The position numbers and the translations under genes are program-made. A stretch of DNA of 64,000 nucleotides, from assembly GCA_000403315.2 (NCBI GenBank), contig KE159636.1:2144041-2208040 (forward strand), given 5' to 3'. The notes beneath the pieces are model-generated. The model searched no databases and was not told the DNA's origin. It saw only the letters and a program-made list of their open reading frames with translations. This document shows positions 50,779-59,673 of the stretch, piece after piece. The stretch is from Lachnospiraceae bacterium A2 (GTDB taxonomy: Bacteria > Bacillota > Clostridia > Lachnospirales > Lachnospiraceae). Positions within the stretch are counted from its first letter, which is position 1. Every line of letters begins with the position of its first letter.

Positions 50779-53700
50779 ATGAGCAAATTAGGAAAGAAAT
50801 TACTGGGAATTATGCTGGCAGCATCCTTGGCAATTACGTCAGCCTTTCCAATGCAGGGTGTAGCGGCAGAAAAAAATGGCAGTGAATACCAGGGCGCAGA
50901 AGATGAGGACAGTATGCCAGCAGAGGAAGGACAAACTTTAGAAGAATTGGTGCAGCCAACCGGGGATGCAGCAGAGGGGCAGCCGGAAGCAGAAGAAGGC
51001 CAGCAGCCGACCGGGGATGAAGCAGAGGGCAGCGTGCCGGAAGCAGAAGAAGGCCAGCAGCCAACCGGGGAAGCAGCAGAGGGGCAGCCGGAAGCAGAGG
51101 AAGGCCAGCAGCCAGCAAGGGAAAGCCAAACCTTAGAAGGGGCAGGACAAAGACAGTTCCCGGAAGGGACTAAGGACTGCCAGACCCATCAGGCAGAACA
51201 CACGGAAGGGAACGAACAGCCCAGCGGAGAAGATCCAGCTAACAGCGCAGGGCAGCAGGTGTTTATGCTTCCCCAAAGCGATAGCAGCGGAGAAACAGAT
51301 TCTTTGGATGGGGATGGATCTTACGATATTAACCAGCCTGTGATAGAAAGCTTTGAATTGGAGGAGAACGGGCAGACATTGACAACGGACCAGTACCTCC
51401 ATTTCAAAATGCGCGTGTTTGATTCAGACAGCAATGTGAAGTCAATTTCTGTGAATATAAATGGCGGTTACTATTATCATTCTTTAGAGTTTGAACCCGG
51501 CGATGAAGAAAATGTGTACACAGCAACAGTGCCATGCACCCAGTTTGGGACAGGCAGTTTTTATGTGGGCAGCATCCGTGTAGAGGATGAAAAGAGCAAT
51601 TATGTAGATGGGGATGTAACAGGGGAAGACGGCGGATACCTATACCGGTTTACCATCGAATATAAGCCCCAGGAAGGGAACGTAACCCTTTCTGATTTAA
51701 AAATGCAGATAAATGCTTCTGACAGCAACGAGGCATTGAAAGCAGGGGACAGCGTCACTTATACTGCCAATGTCCAGTGTGAAGGCCTAGAAGCCACAGG
51801 AGGGAGGATGGGTATCACTTATGGTGGTTACCATACGAACAAAGAAGGTTTCGGCGCCTCCTATGACCAAAGCACAGGGCTCCTGTCAGGAACCTTTACC
51901 ATAGGGGAGCGGACCTATCCAGAAGAATGGAGATTATACAGTATTGAGGTATTTACAAAGTCCAGTGGGACGTTTTATTTTCTTGCAAGTGACATTGCGC
52001 CGGACGCAGAACTTAAATTTACCGTAGACCAGGCATACGACAAAGAGCCGCCCGTGATTGAAAGCATTGACATTGGGGAAAATGGGCGTGAGGTTCAAGC
52101 AGGGGAAACCGTTGAAATTCGGATAAAAGTGGCGGAGGATCACCCCAGCGATTCCGCACAGGCACGGTTTGACCCGTCTGAAGTTAGCCAAAGCAGGCAA
52201 AACGTGGACTTGGACTATGATTCAGAAACGGGTGAATATGTTGGGCAGGTTCAGATTACAGAATTTACCTATCCCTGCAAATGGCAGCTAGGATATCTGT
52301 CTATTTTGGATACTTATGGGAACAGGGCATCCTTGTCCGATTTTACAGGGGACGGGCAGGAGGATTGTTCGCGGTATTACACCGTATCGCCAGATGGTTA
52401 TGATACAGTAAAGCCCGCCATAACAAAAATCAGCATAGAACCCAGTGAGAAACCTGTAAAACGGGGGGACACTGTCACCCTGAAAGTGGAAGCAGAGGAA
52501 AAAAACCCTGACGGCGGGTATGCGTATTTTGCTCCGGCAGGTTCAGAATATAAATATACGAAATATGTCAGCCTGTCATACAGTAAGGATCAAAATGCAT
52601 ATATTGGGTCAGTTGAAATTGGAGCATCCACCGACCCCGGCCAATGGGAGCTGACAGAGCTGTCCATCCGCGATAAAAATAATAATGCCGCGGACCTTTC
52701 GGAATATGGGGAACAAGGGCCATGGTGTTTTACGGTAGACGAGTCGGGCTATGACATATACGGCCCGGTGATAGAGAGCATTTCCCTTGAAAAAAATGGG
52801 GAATTTGTCAGGCCAGGGGATACGCTTGGCATAACGATAAAGGTAAATGAGAAAAATCCTGCTTACAATGCATATGCTTATTTTTACCCGCAGGTAACAA
52901 ATGTTTCTTCTTCCATATGCGTTGATTTGGCATATAACCATGCGGAACGGGAATATGTCGGCTCAATCCCAATCACCGACAGCACATACCCCTGTGAGTG
53001 GGCGCTTGCAAGGCTGGAAATGGAAGATACACTAAGGCACAGCTATTCTATGTCGGAGGAATTGTCCGGCTGGCAGACTGCTTACCCGTGGTATTTTAAG
53101 GTGAAATCAGGAAATACCTACCGGGAGGACGTCAAAAATGCCGTATTTTCTTTTTATGGCCTGCAGCAGCAGGAGGACGGCAGTTACTGGTTTGGCTATT
53201 CGGAGCAGGAGATGGAACATGTAGGAAGGCGGTCGACTTTAAAAGAACTGGGGATCTTCCCTGAGCCAATCGAAGGGGTTACGGCTACATGGATACGTAG
53301 CTGGGGCGCCTTGGAAGTGAAAGAAGATACCGAACTGCTGCTGAACAGCCACAATTACTTTACTGCTTCCTATGATAAAGGCTGCGCAAATGTAAGCCTT
53401 ACTTATGTTTCTGGGGAAAGCGGGGAAAAAACTGTAATGCTCCCGGTATTTACAGACAAGGAGGCAACTTACAGAGAAGTGCTGGCTGCCTTGGAACTGC
53501 CGGAAGATGCTAGGACAGACGATTTTGCAGAAATGGTACTGAGCTACAGCGACAATTCCCATAACTGGGATTCAAAAGTTGGGGATATTGCAAATATTTC
53601 TGCCATTGCGGACTACAGGAACTGCCAAGTAACCTGGAACGCAAGGTACATTGGGCAGGACGGCAATGAAACCTCCAGGATAATTACGGGGTCTTATCAG

Positions 53701-55197
53701 GAGGGCACAACAGCAGCGGAAGCCCTGGCAGGGCTGGACAGCCCGGAAGATACCCTGGGAATGGAAGGGGAAGGATGGGCGCTTCTTGGCGCTGGCGGGG
53801 AGCAGGTGCTTTCCAAGGAAATGGTAAGCTTTGACATTGTTGCGCTTTACCGCGGCAATACCACATTGGACGTTTCCTATACTTACCGCAGTGAAGATGG
53901 GACAATCGCAGGAGGAAGCAAGCTGCTGGCAATGGAAGGGGAGGACCTTTCCGATGCAGAAATCCAGGGGGAAGCTACAAATGCATTTAAGGATGCAATC
54001 CATTTCCCCGGCCTGCGGCTCTCCGAATGGGCAGGCACCATGGAGCTTGACCAGGGAAAATACAAGAAAATCCAGTTCCAGGCACAATACTACAACTGCG
54101 TGGTTGCCCTGAAATACCCGGATGAAACCTGCCAGTATGTGGTTGTGGATAAAAATACGGAATTTACGCTGCCAATAGAAAATGAAACCTATACGGACAT
54201 CCTTTGGGAAGGCTTTGCACAGGGGCAGGCAGTGACGATCACAGAGGACAGGGAATTCCTTGCGGCAGAAGCCAAACGCAAAGACGGCACAGAGGAAAAG
54301 CCATCAGGGGGACGGCTGACGGCAGATGAGATTGCCAAGATAAAAGAGGAAATCGAAAAAGCAGAAGCAGGCGCTTCTGTGAAAATTGACATGAAAAAAG
54401 CTACCGTTGTGCCAAAGGAAGTGTTAGAAGCCATCAAAGGGAAGCCAGTGGACATTGTCCTTGACATGGGCAGCTATAGCTGGACAATTGACGGGGCAGA
54501 GGTAAATGCAGCGGATTTAAAGGATATTGACCTTGAAGTGTCAATCGGGACAGATAACGTCCCCTCGGCTTTAGTGTCATCCATTGCAGAAGGCAAGCCA
54601 GCCACCCAGCTTTCTTTGACACACAATGGGGAATTTGGGTTCCGGGCAGACCTGACGCTGAACCTTGGCAGTGAGAACAGCGGCAGCTATGGAAACTTAT
54701 ACTATTACGACAGTTCCGGGAAACTGATTTTCCGCAATGCAGGGCAGATTGGGGCAGACGGATCCACGACTCTTTCCTTCTCCCATGCGTCCGATTACGT
54801 TGCCATTATTGATAAAATGGCGCATACCAGTGCAGGTTCCGGTTCTGGTAAGGAACCCGCCGGAGGGACAGACAGCGGCGTAAAGGCAGAGCCTGACAGC
54901 AGCGCCAACGAGGAGGAACCTGGGACAGGGACAGGCAGCGAGGAAACGCTTCCCGGCAATCCCGGAGGGAGCACAGACAATGACAGCTCGGGGAGGACGG
55001 ATGCCAGCCTCCGGGACCAGGATGGAAAAGAACCAGAAGCCAGGAATGGGAAAGATGCCAGAAAAAATGGGGAGGAGCAGCTTACTGCCACCGTGAAGAA
55101 ACGCACAGGCAGCGTTACCGCAGGCTCCGGCAGCGCAGGCACTGCAGCCCAAACAAGCTTAAAGAGCCCGAAAACTGGGGAGCCAGATACCCAGTAG
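50779..55197 (+). CDS. Large secreted surface protein B, paralogue of protein A, putative sortase substrate
   Basis: A 1472-residue paralogue of the protein at 45930. The same order is seen: signal peptide (GIMLAASLAITSAFPMQG), Glu/Gln/Pro-rich repeats (EAEEGQQPTGEAAEGQ), Ig-like repeats, MucBP-like region, the domain with SVKIDMKKATVVPKEVLEAI, a Gly/Ser/Asp-rich linker and the ending LKSPKTGEPDTQ. It has five Ig-like units instead of three, which accounts for most of the extra length. Again no hydrophobic anchor follows the SPKTG motif. GTG 50767 is in frame, but ACGGAGGTGG at 50761-50770 favours ATG 50779. A surface-adhesin role is inferred only. Confidence 0.8.
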   Translation: MSKLGKKLLGIMLAASLAITSAFPMQGVAAEKNGSEYQGAEDEDSMPAEEGQTLEELVQPTGDAAEGQPEAEEGQQPTGDEAEGSVPEAEEGQQPTGEAAEGQPEAEEGQQPARESQTLEGAGQRQFPEGTKDCQTHQAEHTEGNEQPSGEDPANSAGQQVFMLPQSDSSGETDSLDGDGSYDINQPVIESFELEENGQTLTTDQYLHFKMRVFDSDSNVKSISVNINGGYYYHSLEFEPGDEENVYTATVPCTQFGTGSFYVGSIRVEDEKSNYVDGDVTGEDGGYLYRFTIEYKPQEGNVTLSDLKMQINASDSNEALKAGDSVTYTANVQCEGLEATGGRMGITYGGYHTNKEGFGASYDQSTGLLSGTFTIGERTYPEEWRLYSIEVFTKSSGTFYFLASDIAPDAELKFTVDQAYDKEPPVIESIDIGENGREVQAGETVEIRIKVAEDHPSDSAQARFDPSEVSQSRQNVDLDYDSETGEYVGQVQITEFTYPCKWQLGYLSILDTYGNRASLSDFTGDGQEDCSRYYTVSPDGYDTVKPAITKISIEPSEKPVKRGDTVTLKVEAEEKNPDGGYAYFAPAGSEYKYTKYVSLSYSKDQNAYIGSVEIGASTDPGQWELTELSIRDKNNNAADLSEYGEQGPWCFTVDESGYDIYGPVIESISLEKNGEFVRPGDTLGITIKVNEKNPAYNAYAYFYPQVTNVSSSICVDLAYNHAEREYVGSIPITDSTYPCEWALARLEMEDTLRHSYSMSEELSGWQTAYPWYFKVKSGNTYREDVKNAVFSFYGLQQQEDGSYWFGYSEQEMEHVGRRSTLKELGIFPEPIEGVTATWIRSWGALEVKEDTELLLNSHNYFTASYDKGCANVSLTYVSGESGEKTVMLPVFTDKEATYREVLAALELPEDARTDDFAEMVLSYSDNSHNWDSKVGDIANISAIADYRNCQVTWNARYIGQDGNETSRIITGSYQEGTTAAEALAGLDSPEDTLGMEGEGWALLGAGGEQVLSKEMVSFDIVALYRGNTTLDVSYTYRSEDGTIAGGSKLLAMEGEDLSDAEIQGEATNAFKDAIHFPGLRLSEWAGTMELDQGKYKKIQFQAQYYNCVVALKYPDETCQYVVVDKNTEFTLPIENETYTDILWEGFAQGQAVTITEDREFLAAEAKRKDGTEEKPSGGRLTADEIAKIKEEIEKAEAGASVKIDMKKATVVPKEVLEAIKGKPVDIVLDMGSYSWTIDGAEVNAADLKDIDLEVSIGTDNVPSALVSSIAEGKPATQLSLTHNGEFGFRADLTLNLGSENSGSYGNLYYYDSSGKLIFRNAGQIGADGSTTLSFSHASDYVAIIDKMAHTSAGSGSGKEPAGGTDSGVKAEPDSSANEEEPGTGTGSEETLPGNPGGSTDNDSSGRTDASLRDQDGKEPEARNGKDARKNGEEQLTATVKKRTGSVTAGSGSAGTAAQTSLKSPKTGEPDTQ

Positions 55198-55270
55198 CAA
55201 ACTGGGACACAGCCTGATGGTTCCAACAGGATGCCAATAGTCAGGTAATAGCGCAGAAGCATAGAAAAGG

Positions 55271-55369
55271 CTGCTGCATTTAGGGTACACAGTACACAAG
55301 TATGGGATTATGTGTTTTTCAGGATCCGCTTGCTGTACTTGAATCCCTAGGTGCAGCAGTTCTTTTTTG
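55271..55369 (+). terminator. Long terminator hairpin after surface protein B
   Basis: CTGCTGCA pairs with TGCAGCAG and, inside, TAGGG with CCCTA, over a large structured loop containing GTACACAGTACAC. The tail is TTCTTTTTT. Confidence 0.7.
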
Positions 55370-55382
55370 ACTTAATATATCC

Positions 55383-55434
55383 TTGACAGATATATCAGTA
55401 TCTGATATATTAGATATATCAGATACCGATATAT
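55383..55434 (+). promoter_or_regulatory. PadR-gene promoter overlapped by a tandem palindromic operator
   Basis: TTGACA (55383-55388) and TATATT (55406-55411) are 17 bases apart. ATATATCAG-TAT-CTGATATAT (55390-55410) is a perfect palindrome covering the spacer and -10. A related ATATATC...GATATAT lies 24 bases further on (55414-55434). This is the layout expected of an autoregulated PadR-type repressor binding ATAT-rich dyads. Confidence 0.75.
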
Positions 55435-55472
55435 GGGGAAACATGGCATAACATTCAAGGGGGGTGATGGAT

Positions 55473-55844
55473 GTGGCAGACAGGCAGGCTGCAATGACGG
55501 AAGCAGTTTACTATATACTCCTGTCCATGCGGACACCGAACCATGGATATGGGATTATCCAGAATACCTTGGAACTGACAGGGGGAAGGCTGGAGCTAGG
55601 AGCCGGGACCCTTTACGGAGCCATCAATACTTTATTGGATAAAGGATGGATCCAGCTTTACAGCGAAGATAAGAAATCCAGGAAGAAGAAACAGTATATC
55701 CTGACAGAACTTGGTCTGTCAGCTTTGCAGCAGGAAATTGCAAGGCTGGAAGAACTGGTAGAAAATGGGAAACGCATTATGTCCACAGCCGGCATGGGGC
55801 TGGAGCTGCCAACCGAAGGGGCAGCAGGGCTTCAGATGACGTGA
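55473..55844 (+). CDS. PadR-family transcriptional regulator
   Basis: A protein of about 123 residues with the PadR winged helix. Key segments are EAVYYILLSMRTPNHGYGI, LGAGTLYGAINTLLDKGWI and KKQYILTELGLSAL. PadR proteins are usually repressors of nearby transporters or detoxification genes. The Shine-Dalgarno run AAGGGGGGTGAT (55457-55468) favours GTG 55473 as the start. GTG 55464 and ATG 55467 are in-frame alternatives. A dyad operator overlies its own promoter. The next gene encodes a DUF2812-like membrane protein, a common PadR partner. Confidence 0.85.
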   Translation: MADRQAAMTEAVYYILLSMRTPNHGYGIIQNTLELTGGRLELGAGTLYGAINTLLDKGWIQLYSEDKKSRKKKQYILTELGLSALQQEIARLEELVENGKRIMSTAGMGLELPTEGAAGLQMT

Positions 55845-55864
55845 CGGGCGGGCAAGCGGCTAAA

Positions 55865-55905
55865 AGCGTGCCTGAACATGCATTCCTGCAATTTTCAAGC
55901 ACGCT
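55865..55905. repeat. Hairpin of the GCGTGC...GCACGC type
   Basis: AGCGTGCCTGAA pairs with TTCAAGCACGCT (one mismatch), followed by CTAGGG. Similar right arms, ATTTTCAAACAGGCTTTAGG and TTTTTCAAACACGCCCTAG, occur at 60093-60112 and 8043-8061. They appear to be a family of 3'-end hairpins. Confidence 0.5.
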
Positions 55906-55965
55906 CTAGGGGATGGGCATATCACATGCGGGAGTAAAAAACACAGAGGAAGGACCGATCAAGCT

Positions 55966-56550
55966 ATGAAAAAATTTAAACTGTATTTTGACAAAGAAAA
56001 AGAAGAAACATGGCTGAATGAGATGTGCGGCAAGGGTTTGGCAATGACTAAATTTTTCCTGGGGGTTTATACCTTTGCGCCATGCGAGCCTGGAGCTTAT
56101 ATTTATCAGATAGATATGCCCCCGGCATCCGGGAAACTCTGGGAATGGTGCCAAAGGAAAAGGGAGTATGTTGCATTTGTAGAAGGGACGGGGGCAGAAT
56201 ATGTATGCTCTTGGGGCGCTTGGGTGATTTTCCGGAAAGAATCTGCCAAAGGGGAATTTGAACTGTATACGGATGCAGAATCCAAAATCATTATGTACCA
56301 GCGGATACGGCTGCTGTTTCTGGCAGTTGGGCTGTATGAGTTCGTGATGTCCATAATTGATACGTATAATTTTTGGAATGGCGCAAAAGAGGCTCTGATG
56401 GCTGGGAAGGGCTTGGCAGATTTGGAGGGAAGCCATTTTTACCTATCGGGTTTGGCTATTCTGTACCTGATGGCAATATGCATGTTTACCATGGTAGTGC
56501 GGTTTACTATTAAAATCCGCCGTGTGAAACAGGAAAAAATTTTTTCTTGA
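55966..56550 (+). CDS. DUF2812-like membrane protein
   Basis: A 194-residue protein. The first 110 or so residues resemble the DUF2812 domain (KLYFDKEKEETWLNEMCGKG near the start and EYVCSWGAWVIFRKES). Two membrane helices follow (IRLLFLAVGLYEFVMSII and YLSGLAILYLMAICMFTMVV). Function is unknown. In Firmicutes such genes commonly follow PadR regulators, as here, and are thought to be regulated by them. It lies 121 bases after padR with the hairpin at 55865 in between. Confidence 0.8.
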   Translation: MKKFKLYFDKEKEETWLNEMCGKGLAMTKFFLGVYTFAPCEPGAYIYQIDMPPASGKLWEWCQRKREYVAFVEGTGAEYVCSWGAWVIFRKESAKGEFELYTDAESKIIMYQRIRLLFLAVGLYEFVMSIIDTYNFWNGAKEALMAGKGLADLEGSHFYLSGLAILYLMAICMFTMVVRFTIKIRRVKQEKIFS

Positions 56551-56594
56551 CAGAGTGCTAAATATGCTTTATTGTATTAGGTGAATAGTACAAT
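56547..56594 (+). promoter_or_regulatory. Candidate promoter and dyad operator of the ABC exporter
   Basis: TTGACA (56547-56552) overlaps the end of the preceding gene, and TATTGT (56570-56575) lies 17 bases on. ATTGTA-N12-TACAAT (56571-56594) is an inverted repeat around the predicted start, suggesting repressor binding. The -10 is weak. Confidence 0.45.
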
Positions 56595-56617
56595 AATACA
56601 AAAAGAGAGGAATGGGC

Positions 56618-57397
56618 ATGAGAGAATTATTACAAGTGCGGGATTTAAAGAAAACCTTTAAGATTTCCGCCAAGCAACAGAAAATCCAAAAAACCAAAGA
56701 GAAGATTAAGGTTGCGGTAAACCATTTAAGCTTTACTGCCTACCAGGGGGAAGTGTTTGGGCTCCTTGGCTCTAACGGGGCCGGCAAGACTACTACCTTG
56801 CGGATGATGGCTTCCTTGATTACGCCGGATGCGGGGGATGTGCTGGTGGATGGGACCAGCGTGGTAGAGAACCCCAATGAAGTCCGCAGGAAAATCGGTT
56901 TTTTGACCAGTGAGCTGAAACTGGAAGAATTTTTTACCCCCAATTACCTGTTCGATTTCTTTTGCGAGCTCCATGGCGTGGAGAAGGAAACTGCGCGGCG
57001 GCGGAAGCAGGAACTGTTTGGCAAGTTCCAGATCTCAGATTTTGCCGAGGTAAAGGTGGCAAACCTTTCTACAGGCATGAAGCAGAAGGTATCGCTGGTG
57101 GTTTCTATCGTACATAACCCAGATATCATTATTTTTGACGAGCCGACCAATGGGCTGGACGTACTGACGGCAAAGGTAGTGACAGATTTCCTTCTGGAAC
57201 TGAAAGCCCAGGGCAAGACCATTATCGTGTCTACCCATATTTTCAGCCTGATTGAGAAAATCTGCGACCGGGTGGGCGTCATCATTGACGGGACTATGGC
57301 AGTCTGCGACACCTTGGAGCATTTGACGCAGGAAAAACCATTGGAAGAAAAATTCTTTGACATATACGCAGAAAAGGCAGGTGAGTCCTATGAATAG
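56618..57397 (+). CDS. ABC exporter ATP-binding protein, NatA-like
   Basis: A 259-residue ATPase. Walker A GSNGAGKTTTL, the signature LSTGMKQKVSLV and Walker B DIIIFDEPTNGLD are intact. The family includes NatA (sodium export) and other ABC-2 type exporters. The N-terminal stretch with KQQKIQKTKEKIKV is a small insertion before the first conserved strand. ATG 56612 is only two bases from GAGAGG, so ATG 56618 is preferred. It overlaps the permease gene by 8 bases. Confidence 0.9.
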   Translation: MRELLQVRDLKKTFKISAKQQKIQKTKEKIKVAVNHLSFTAYQGEVFGLLGSNGAGKTTTLRMMASLITPDAGDVLVDGTSVVENPNEVRRKIGFLTSELKLEEFFTPNYLFDFFCELHGVEKETARRRKQELFGKFQISDFAEVKVANLSTGMKQKVSLVVSIVHNPDIIIFDEPTNGLDVLTAKVVTDFLLELKAQGKTIIVSTHIFSLIEKICDRVGVIIDGTMAVCDTLEHLTQEKPLEEKFFDIYAEKAGESYE

Positions 57398-58574
57398 CAA
57401 CATGATGGCAGTAATAAAAAAGGAATTTACTAGGTTTTTTACCGATAAGCGGATGGTGCTTACTACCCTGATTATGCCAGGGCTTATGATTTACCTGCTG
57501 TATTCCGTGATGGGGCAGGGGCTTTCCTCCCAGTTTGCAGGAGGGGATGAAAAGCCAAAAGCCCAGGTGGTATCCCTCCCGGCCAGCATGGGGTCTATGG
57601 GGCAGGATGCGCCTTTGGAATTTACGGGAATTTCCGGGCAGCAGGAAAAAGATGCTGCCATGGACGCTTTGGCAGAAGGGAGCGGCGATTACCAGCTTCT
57701 GGTATGCTTCCCGGAAAATTTTGACGAGGAAGTAGCTGCCTATGAAGTAACCTCCGGCCAGCCAGCCCCGGCAGTGGAAATTTACTACAATTCCAGCGAT
57801 ACGGATTCCCAGCAGGCCTATGTGGCAATGACACAGGTATTGGACAGCTATGAATCTGCCCTTGCAAATAAATTTGACATCAACCCGGGCGGGGAAGGGT
57901 ATGACCTGGCTTCGGAAGAGGACATTTCCGCGCAGATGTTTTCCATGATGGTGCCTATGCTGATGATGGCCTTCCTGTTCAGCGGCTGTATGGCGGTTGC
58001 CCCGGAATCCATTGCCGGGGAGAAGGAGCGGGGGACGATTGCTACCTTGCTGGTAACGCCCTTAAAGCGGAGCCACCTTGCATTGGGGAAAATTTTAAGC
58101 CTTAGTGTCATCGCCATCTTAAGCGGCCTTTCCAGCTTCCTTGGAACCATGCTTTCCCTGCCGAAGCTGATGGGCGGCGGGGAAACGATGAATGTAAATG
58201 TCTACGGCATAACGGAATATGCCATGCTGCTGCTTGTCATCCTTTCCACTGTGCTGGTGATTGTGGCGGTTGTTTCTATTATCTCCGCTTTTGCCAAGAA
58301 TGTAAAAGAAGCCACTGGATGGGTAACGCCTATTATGATTGTGTCAATGCTCTTTGGCGTAACCACAATGGTAGAAAGCCTGAGCAAGACAGAGCCGGTG
58401 TGGTTTTTAATCCCGCTGTATAACAGCGCCCAGTGTATGAGCGGCATTTTTTCCTTGGAAATGGATATGGTAAATATTGCTGTCACTGTGGCATCTAACA
58501 TTGTCTATGCCGGGATTGGCGTAGTTGTCCTGACAAAGATGTTTGACAGTGAAAAAGTAATGTTTTCTAAGTAG
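57390..58574 (+). CDS. ABC-2 type exporter permease, NatB-like
   Basis: A 394-residue membrane protein. The first helix (MVLTTLIMPGLMIYLLYSVM) is followed by a large extracytoplasmic domain (about residues 45-185) and then five or so helices. SGCMAVAPESIAGEKERGTI is the conserved ABC-2 permease motif. It pairs with the ATPase just upstream (8-base overlap). The substrate is not evident. A hairpin (GCTGCG / CGCAGC, near 58585-58607) follows and may end the transcript. Confidence 0.9.
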   Translation: MNSNMMAVIKKEFTRFFTDKRMVLTTLIMPGLMIYLLYSVMGQGLSSQFAGGDEKPKAQVVSLPASMGSMGQDAPLEFTGISGQQEKDAAMDALAEGSGDYQLLVCFPENFDEEVAAYEVTSGQPAPAVEIYYNSSDTDSQQAYVAMTQVLDSYESALANKFDINPGGEGYDLASEEDISAQMFSMMVPMLMMAFLFSGCMAVAPESIAGEKERGTIATLLVTPLKRSHLALGKILSLSVIAILSGLSSFLGTMLSLPKLMGGGETMNVNVYGITEYAMLLLVILSTVLVIVAVVSIISAFAKNVKEATGWVTPIMIVSMLFGVTTMVESLSKTEPVWFLIPLYNSAQCMSGIFSLEMDMVNIAVTVASNIVYAGIGVVVLTKMFDSEKVMFSK

Positions 58575-58622
58575 CAGGCAGCCGCTGCGCTGAAACATCG
58601 CAGCAGAAGGCTTTTCGGAGAG

Positions 58623-59546
58623 GTGGTTACAATAGAAAGATATCAGGCATTTTTCCCAATTACGGCAGAGCCGTTCCGCAGCAGCCATACTTATACGGAA
58701 ATCCTGCCCTGTGAAGCATTGCGCCCGTATGTCCGGTGTTTTTGGGGGACAAGGGAGCCAGTGGATGCTTCTGCCGCCTGCCCGGAATCAGGGGCTGCCG
58801 GGTCCCAAGGCTGTGGGATGCCCCCTGTTTCCGGCCTGGTTACGCCGGACGTCTGCATGGATATTATATTTACGGTAGATTATGCAAGCCATAAAATAGG
58901 GAATATGTTCTGCGGGATCAACGATACCTTTTTTCAGGCACAGGCAGCAAGTACGGAAAATTTTTCCGTATTTGCTGTCCGTTTCTATGCGTGGGCTGCT
59001 GCGGCATTTGCCCAGGAAAGCCTGCAGGGGACGAAAAACCAGTTTTACGACGCAGGCGTGCATTTTGAAAAGCTGAAAAAGAAGCTGGAACCCCTGTTAT
59101 GGGAACTGGATTCCATCCAGGAACGGATTCCTGCGGCAGAACGCATCCTGCTTGGCATTTTGCGCCCCAGCCGGATGGATTCCCTGCTTCTGCGGGGAGT
59201 GGACAAGATGATTGAGAGCCGGGGCAGCCTGAAAATTTTAGGGCTGGCAACGGACTTACATATCAGCGGCCGGCAGATGGAACGTGTTTTCCATAAAAAT
59301 ATTGGATGCACCCCAAAGAAAATGGCGGAGCTGATCCGTTACCAATATGTCTGGCAGGAAGCATGCCTGAACCCTAAATTCCATATTTTGGACGCCGTAT
59401 ACAAATTTGGCTATACAGACCAGGCCCATCTGCTCCGCAATTTCCAGAAGATCCACGGCATGACTTTAACACAGGCCAGGGACTACGCGGCAGGAAAACA
59501 GCGGGCTGCAAGCACGAAAGGAAGGAATAGACATCCTGCGGGGTAA
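58623..59546 (+). CDS. AraC-family regulator with an N-terminal DUF6597-type domain
   Basis: A protein of up to 307 residues. The N-terminal part (TEILPCEALRPYVRCFWGTR, then VTPDVCMDIIFTVD) resembles the sensor domain of many short-chain AraC regulators. The C-terminal part is a double helix-turn-helix (LGLATDLHISGRQMERVF and ILDAVYKFGYTDQAHLLRNF). The start is uncertain. The only ordinary candidate, GTG 58623, is two to three bases from GGAG. The next codons offer no ATG, GTG or TTG at a better distance, although ATA 58632 would be well spaced. Confidence 0.85.
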   Translation: MVTIERYQAFFPITAEPFRSSHTYTEILPCEALRPYVRCFWGTREPVDASAACPESGAAGSQGCGMPPVSGLVTPDVCMDIIFTVDYASHKIGNMFCGINDTFFQAQAASTENFSVFAVRFYAWAAAAFAQESLQGTKNQFYDAGVHFEKLKKKLEPLLWELDSIQERIPAAERILLGILRPSRMDSLLLRGVDKMIESRGSLKILGLATDLHISGRQMERVFHKNIGCTPKKMAELIRYQYVWQEACLNPKFHILDAVYKFGYTDQAHLLRNFQKIHGMTLTQARDYAAGKQRAASTKGRNRHPAG

Positions 59547-59600
59547 ATATGTCGGAAATTTACAAGACTTCCCAACATTATCTGATATGCTTTACATAAA

Positions 59601-59646
59601 GGTTAGGTATGGGCGCAGCACCAAAAGTGCTTTTGGCATCCTAATC
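59601..59646 (+). mobile_element. 46-bp internally deleted GATTAGGG-family element
   Basis: The element runs GGTTAGG...CCTAATC and keeps GCACCAAAAGTGC from the right half of the 121-bp element. It is bounded exactly by 7-bp direct repeats ACATAAA (59594-59600 and 59647-59653). It lies just upstream of the VOC gene ribosome site. Confidence 0.75.
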
Positions 59647-59673
59647 ACATAAAAAATGAAAAAGGAGAAGAAG

